Origin: Pseudomonadota bacterium | Lineage (GTDB): Bacteria; Pseudomonadota; Gammaproteobacteria; Steroidobacterales; Steroidobacteraceae | Length of the DNA: 64,000 bases | Direction of reading: 5' to 3' | Assembly: GCA_018241505.1 (NCBI GenBank) | Contig: JAFEDS010000017.1 | Coordinates: 496,001-560,000, forward strand | Shown: piece after piece, positions 60,851 to 64,000 of the stretch | Layout: each line of letters opens with the position of its first letter | Position numbering within the stretch: position 1 is the first letter of the stretch | Translations under genes and position numbers: made by a program | The notes under the pieces: model-generated | What the model saw: only the letters and a program-made list of their open reading frames with translations | What the model was told of the DNA's origin: nothing | Database searches by the model: none

Positions 60851-62445
60851 GAGCGGCGGTCGGTCAGACGCATGATGACTCCTTCATTGGCCCGCAAGCC
60901 AACACTTGTCACCGGATCGTCGTCGCGATCCAGGTAGGTGGACAAGATGATCCGGCCGGCGCCGGCCAGGGTTTCCAGGGACAGCTCGTACGGATCCTCA
61001 CCGAAGTTGAGAGCCACGAAGAAGCGCTCAGGTGACTCTTCCCTGACATAGGCCAACAGATGCCCGGTCGTGGCCACCGGCTCATATATCCCAACTGACA
61101 AAGCGGGATGGGCGCGGCGCAATGCCAGAAGCCGGCGGTAGAGAGTCAGTATCGACTCGGGATCGGCATCCTCCGACTGCACATTGACGACGCTATAATC
61201 GTCAGACACTGGCAACCACGGCTGCGCCGCGCTGAATCCCGCGTTGGCGCTGGCGTCCCATTGCATGGGTGTCCGGCAGGGATCGCGGCCCAACCCCAGA
61301 CCCGGAACCCGCTTCTCAAACGGGTCCTGAATTCGATCCGTGGGAATCGGCACATTGCTCATGCCGATCTCGTCTCCATAGTACAAGGTGGGCGTGCCCC
61401 TGAGGGTGAGCAACAACATGGCGGCCACGCGCGCCTGGTCAATTCCCACGCGGGAAGCGATGCGCGCCCTGTCATGATTGCCGAGCACCCAGTTCGGCCA
61501 GCCACCCGACGGCAACTTGCCTTCGTACTCGTCGATCAATTGCGCAATGCCGCGCGCATTCCACGGCGCCTGCAGCAGTTGGAAGTTGAATGGCAATTGC
61601 ACGCCTTCGAGATTGACGCCGTAGTAGGCAACGAGGCGTTCGACAGGCAGGTAAATCTCACCGATCAATATGCGATCGGCGAACTCATCCGTCACACGTC
61701 GTAAGGCCGCCACCACCTCCTGCACTTCAGGCCGGTCGGTGGTGTACAACGGAATCTGACTGTGAAGCGGGTTCTGCCCCGGCCGATAGTCCGGGTTCGG
61801 CGGATTGTCGCGCCACAGGTCGTCCTTGATCAGGTGCCACAACACGTCGACCCGGAAGCCATCGACCCCGCGCCGCATCCAGAAGCGCAGCACGTCGTGC
61901 AGCGCCGCGCATACCTCCGGATTGCGCCAGTTGAGATCCGGCTGCTCCTTCAGAAACGCATGGTAGTAATACTGACCGGTGGGCTCATCGAATTCCCACG
62001 CACTGCCGCCGAAGTTGCTCAGCCAGTTGTTGGGTGGGCCACCGCCGGCCGCCGGATCGTGCCACAGGTACCAGTTGCGTTTGGGATCATTGCGCGAGCG
62101 GCGCGCTTGCCGAAACCAGGGGTGCCGGTCGGAAGTGTGGTTGGGTACAAAATCCAGGATGAGCTTGAGGCCCCGCTTCCTGACCTCCGCCACCAGCTCA
62201 TCGAACAACCCGAGGGTACCGAACACGGGATCGATGTTGGTGTAGTCGGAAATGTCATAACCGAAGTCCGCCATCGGTGAGGGGAAGATCGGCGACAGCC
62301 ACAGCGCGTCCACACCCAGGGAGGCGCAATAGTCCAGCCGCGCGAGAATGCCCCGCAGGTCACCCGTGCCATCCGTATTTGCATCACTGAAGGAGCGCGG
62401 GTAGATCTGATAGACGACACCTCGCTGCCACCATGCGTAGCTCAT
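60847..62445 (-). CDS. GH13 alpha-glucosidase (oligo-1,6-/alpha-1,4-glucosidase type)
   Basis: A 532-residue cytosolic enzyme. GH13 regions: LDFVPNHTSDRHPWF, GFRVDVLWH (nucleophile Asp), LIGEIYLP (acid/base Glu) and VLGNHDRAR. The opening WWQRGVVYQIYPRSFSDANT and the GDLRGILARLDY stretch typify alpha-glucosidases, isomaltases and sucrose hydrolases. No signal peptide. First gene of a two-gene operon with the trehalose synthase-like gene, which suggests the breakdown of maltose, isomaltose or sucrose with trehalose formation. No transporter or regulator is adjacent. Confidence 0.92.
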   Translation of the reverse strand: MSYAWWQRGVVYQIYPRSFSDANTDGTGDLRGILARLDYCASLGVDALWLSPIFPSPMADFGYDISDYTNIDPVFGTLGLFDELVAEVRKRGLKLILDFVPNHTSDRHPWFRQARRSRNDPKRNWYLWHDPAAGGGPPNNWLSNFGGSAWEFDEPTGQYYYHAFLKEQPDLNWRNPEVCAALHDVLRFWMRRGVDGFRVDVLWHLIKDDLWRDNPPNPDYRPGQNPLHSQIPLYTTDRPEVQEVVAALRRVTDEFADRILIGEIYLPVERLVAYYGVNLEGVQLPFNFQLLQAPWNARGIAQLIDEYEGKLPSGGWPNWVLGNHDRARIASRVGIDQARVAAMLLLTLRGTPTLYYGDEIGMSNVPIPTDRIQDPFEKRVPGLGLGRDPCRTPMQWDASANAGFSAAQPWLPVSDDYSVVNVQSEDADPESILTLYRRLLALRRAHPALSVGIYEPVATTGHLLAYVREESPERFFVALNFGEDPYELSLETLAGAGRIILSTYLDRDDDPVTSVGLRANEGVIMRLTDRRS

Positions 62446-62597
62446 TGAACACCTCGCCGCTTCTTGGCAAACGCGAAAGAAGCTGCCGTGTTCCAGACCG
62501 GCTGCGCCGCAGGCGCCGTTGTAGGCTCGCGGGGCGCGGGCGTACTATCAGGAAAAAGCTTCAGTTCTCAACCAAAAAACCCTCAGGGAGTCACCGC

Positions 62598-64000
62598 ATG
62601 AGCGACCGGTCGATCGAATTGTCCAGCCGTCGGGGCCTGCTGATGATGGCTGCAGCCGCCGGCGTTTCGCTTGCCACGCCGCGGATCCTCAGGGCCGCTG
62701 CCTCCGGGCCCAAGTTCGGCGGAGATCTGACCGCCGTGCGGGCTGCGATTGAAAAACAGCAGGCGCAGGCACTGAAGCGTCTGCAGAGCTGGATTGCGCT
62801 GCCATCCATTGCGGCGGAGAACCGCAACATGAAGGAAGGCGCGCAGATGATGGCCGAGCTTCTGAAGGACGCCGGCTTTCAGAACGCCAAAATCATGCCA
62901 ACAGACGGCCAACCGGGTGTGTTCGCAACATTGGATGCCGGGGCGAAGCGCACGGTCGGCATGTATTTCATGTACGACGTGAAGCAGTTCGAGCCATCCG
63001 AGTGGAGCTCCCCACCCACCGAGGCCGCCGTTGTCGAGCGGGCTCCCTTCGGTAAAGTGCTGATCGGCCGCGGCGCCACCAACCAGAAGGGCCCGGAAGC
63101 GACCTGGCTGGCCGCCCTGCACGCGCTCAAAGCCGCGGGCCGCAAGCCGCCTGTGAACATTGTGCTGGTGGCCGAAGGTGAGGAAGAAATCGGCTCACCC
63201 CACTTTGCCCAGGTCGTGCACCAGCCCGAAGTGCTCCAGGCGCTCTCGAAGTGCCACGAAGTCTTCATGCCGTTCGCCTCGCAGTCGCCCCAGGGCAGCG
63301 TGGAAGTCTTTCTCGGTGCCAAGGGAATGATTGAGGTCGAGATGGTGTGCTCCACGGAGCGATGGGGACGCGGCTCCAAGGACGACATTCACTCCAGCTA
63401 CAAGGCGGAGCTCGACAGCGCGGTGTGGCGCCTGGTGAAGGCCCTCTCGACGTTGGTTTCGGAGGACGGCAACGACCCGGCCATCGACGGTTGGTTCGAG
63501 CACGTGAAACCGCTGACCGAGCGGCAGAAACAGATCATCGCAGAGAAGGTCGCAAACTCCAATGAAGCGGACGTAAAGAAGCTGTTGGGCGTACAGCACT
63601 GGGTTCGCGATCTGTCCTACCGCGATGCGCTGGAACGGCTGGCTTCACAACCCACGGTCAATATCGAAGGCATGTATGCCGGCTACACGGGGCCCGGCGG
63701 AAAGACGTTGCTGCCCTCCAAAGCCGTCGCGAAGCTCGATTTCCGGCTGGTTCCCGACCAGACGGCCGAAGAGGCCAAAACCAAGCTGTTGGCGCACCTG
63801 CAAAAGCGCGGCTACGGCGATATCGAAGTCAAGGTGACCGGCGGCTACAATCCAACACAGACGGACGAGAATTCGTCGCTCATCAAAGCCTCCCTGGCGG
63901 TCTACAAATCGGAAGGCCTGTCCGTGAGCCTTTCGCCGCGCCTGGCAGGGTCCTGGCCGGGTTATATTTTCACCGGGCCGCCGGTCAGTCTGCCGGCGGG
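62598..64000 (+). CDS. Tat-exported M20-family peptidase homologue with altered metal site, 3' end outside the window
   Basis: At least 467 residues, still open at the end of the window. A Tat signal (SSRRGLLMMAAAAG, cleaved near residue 35) is followed by an M20 domain. The usual HxDxQ metal motif reads MYDVKQ (residues 125-130), so the conserved His is Met; the second site reads GATNQKG with Asn162 for Asp. The catalytic EGEEE (193-197) is kept. GATNQKGPEATWLAALHALK and NIEGMYAGYTGPGGKT resemble a specific M20 subgroup. ATG 62598 is preceded by AGGGAG. It may use fewer metals or have lost peptidase activity. Confidence 0.85.
   Translation, partial: MSDRSIELSSRRGLLMMAAAAGVSLATPRILRAAASGPKFGGDLTAVRAAIEKQQAQALKRLQSWIALPSIAAENRNMKEGAQMMAELLKDAGFQNAKIMPTDGQPGVFATLDAGAKRTVGMYFMYDVKQFEPSEWSSPPTEAAVVERAPFGKVLIGRGATNQKGPEATWLAALHALKAAGRKPPVNIVLVAEGEEEIGSPHFAQVVHQPEVLQALSKCHEVFMPFASQSPQGSVEVFLGAKGMIEVEMVCSTERWGRGSKDDIHSSYKAELDSAVWRLVKALSTLVSEDGNDPAIDGWFEHVKPLTERQKQIIAEKVANSNEADVKKLLGVQHWVRDLSYRDALERLASQPTVNIEGMYAGYTGPGGKTLLPSKAVAKLDFRLVPDQTAEEAKTKLLAHLQKRGYGDIEVKVTGGYNPTQTDENSSLIKASLAVYKSEGLSVSLSPRLAGSWPGYIFTGPPVSLPA

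Overview
The window is GC-rich (by eye about 60-65 %), densely coding, and comes from a Gram-negative bacterium. It encodes MlaA-type and other lipobox lipoproteins, OmpW and other outer-membrane barrels, OpgD (periplasmic glucans), a PilU type IV pilus ATPase and a GGDEF/EAL signalling protein. Protein styles (YbiT, OpgD, the GbcA/BetA-like operon) fit a gammaproteobacterium, perhaps of the Nevskiales/Steroidobacterales kind, but nothing here fixes the genus. No rRNA, tRNA, CRISPR array, phage or plasmid backbone was seen. The first gene (msrA) and the last (an M20-family protein) are cut by the window edges.

Layout. 0-6.8 kb: msrA and an M24 peptidase; a leftward block with a Rieske/FAD oxidoreductase, a DedA-rhodanese fusion, the DNA-end-binding protein Ku, a MerR-TPR regulator and a tiny membrane protein; then a ketopantoate-reductase-like gene. 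7-17.8 kb: a REC-PAS-GGDEF-EAL protein, an NCS1 permease translationally coupled to an atypical SDR, a 40-bp tandem repeat, a DUF6496 basic protein, a lipoprotein, dps with an FMN reductase, and ybiT. 18-23 kb: an Rpn-family nuclease and a tight three-gene envelope operon (secreted alpha/beta hydrolase, MlaA lipoprotein, DUF4105 protein) in which two genes carry in-frame tandem repeats. 23-32.3 kb: an M20 peptidase, a Rieske oxygenase, a peroxiredoxin-glutaredoxin fusion, a histidine phosphatase, an outer-membrane protein, PstS-like and CorA-like proteins, pilU, and an MFS transporter ruined by internal deletion.

32.3-41.3 kb: a GlxA-type AraC regulator diverges from a six-gene rightward run: Rieske oxygenase, GMC dehydrogenase, class II aldolase, PpiC-type isomerase, DUF3604 and HupE/UreJ. 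The first three look like a catabolic route for a quaternary-amine or similar substrate; the last three look like a membrane/periplasmic module of unknown role. 41.3-44.25 kb is an accessory patch with a HigBA-like toxin-antitoxin pair, a truncated FRG-domain gene divergent from a DUF4238-like gene, and an IS481-type transposase tail joined to the tail of a second Rpn gene.

44.25-64 kb: OmpW and a secreted lipase-like lipoprotein, a stand-alone EF-G with an enlarged switch I, a DsbA-fold isomerase, DUF899, a secreted protein built from two tandem copies of one domain, NagZ, a beta-propeller lipoprotein, a decayed stretch with gene remnants, OpgD, a small lipoprotein, a cytochrome P450, a two-gene GH13 operon (trehalose synthase-like and alpha-glucosidase-like), and a Tat-exported M20-family protein whose usual metal ligands are partly replaced.
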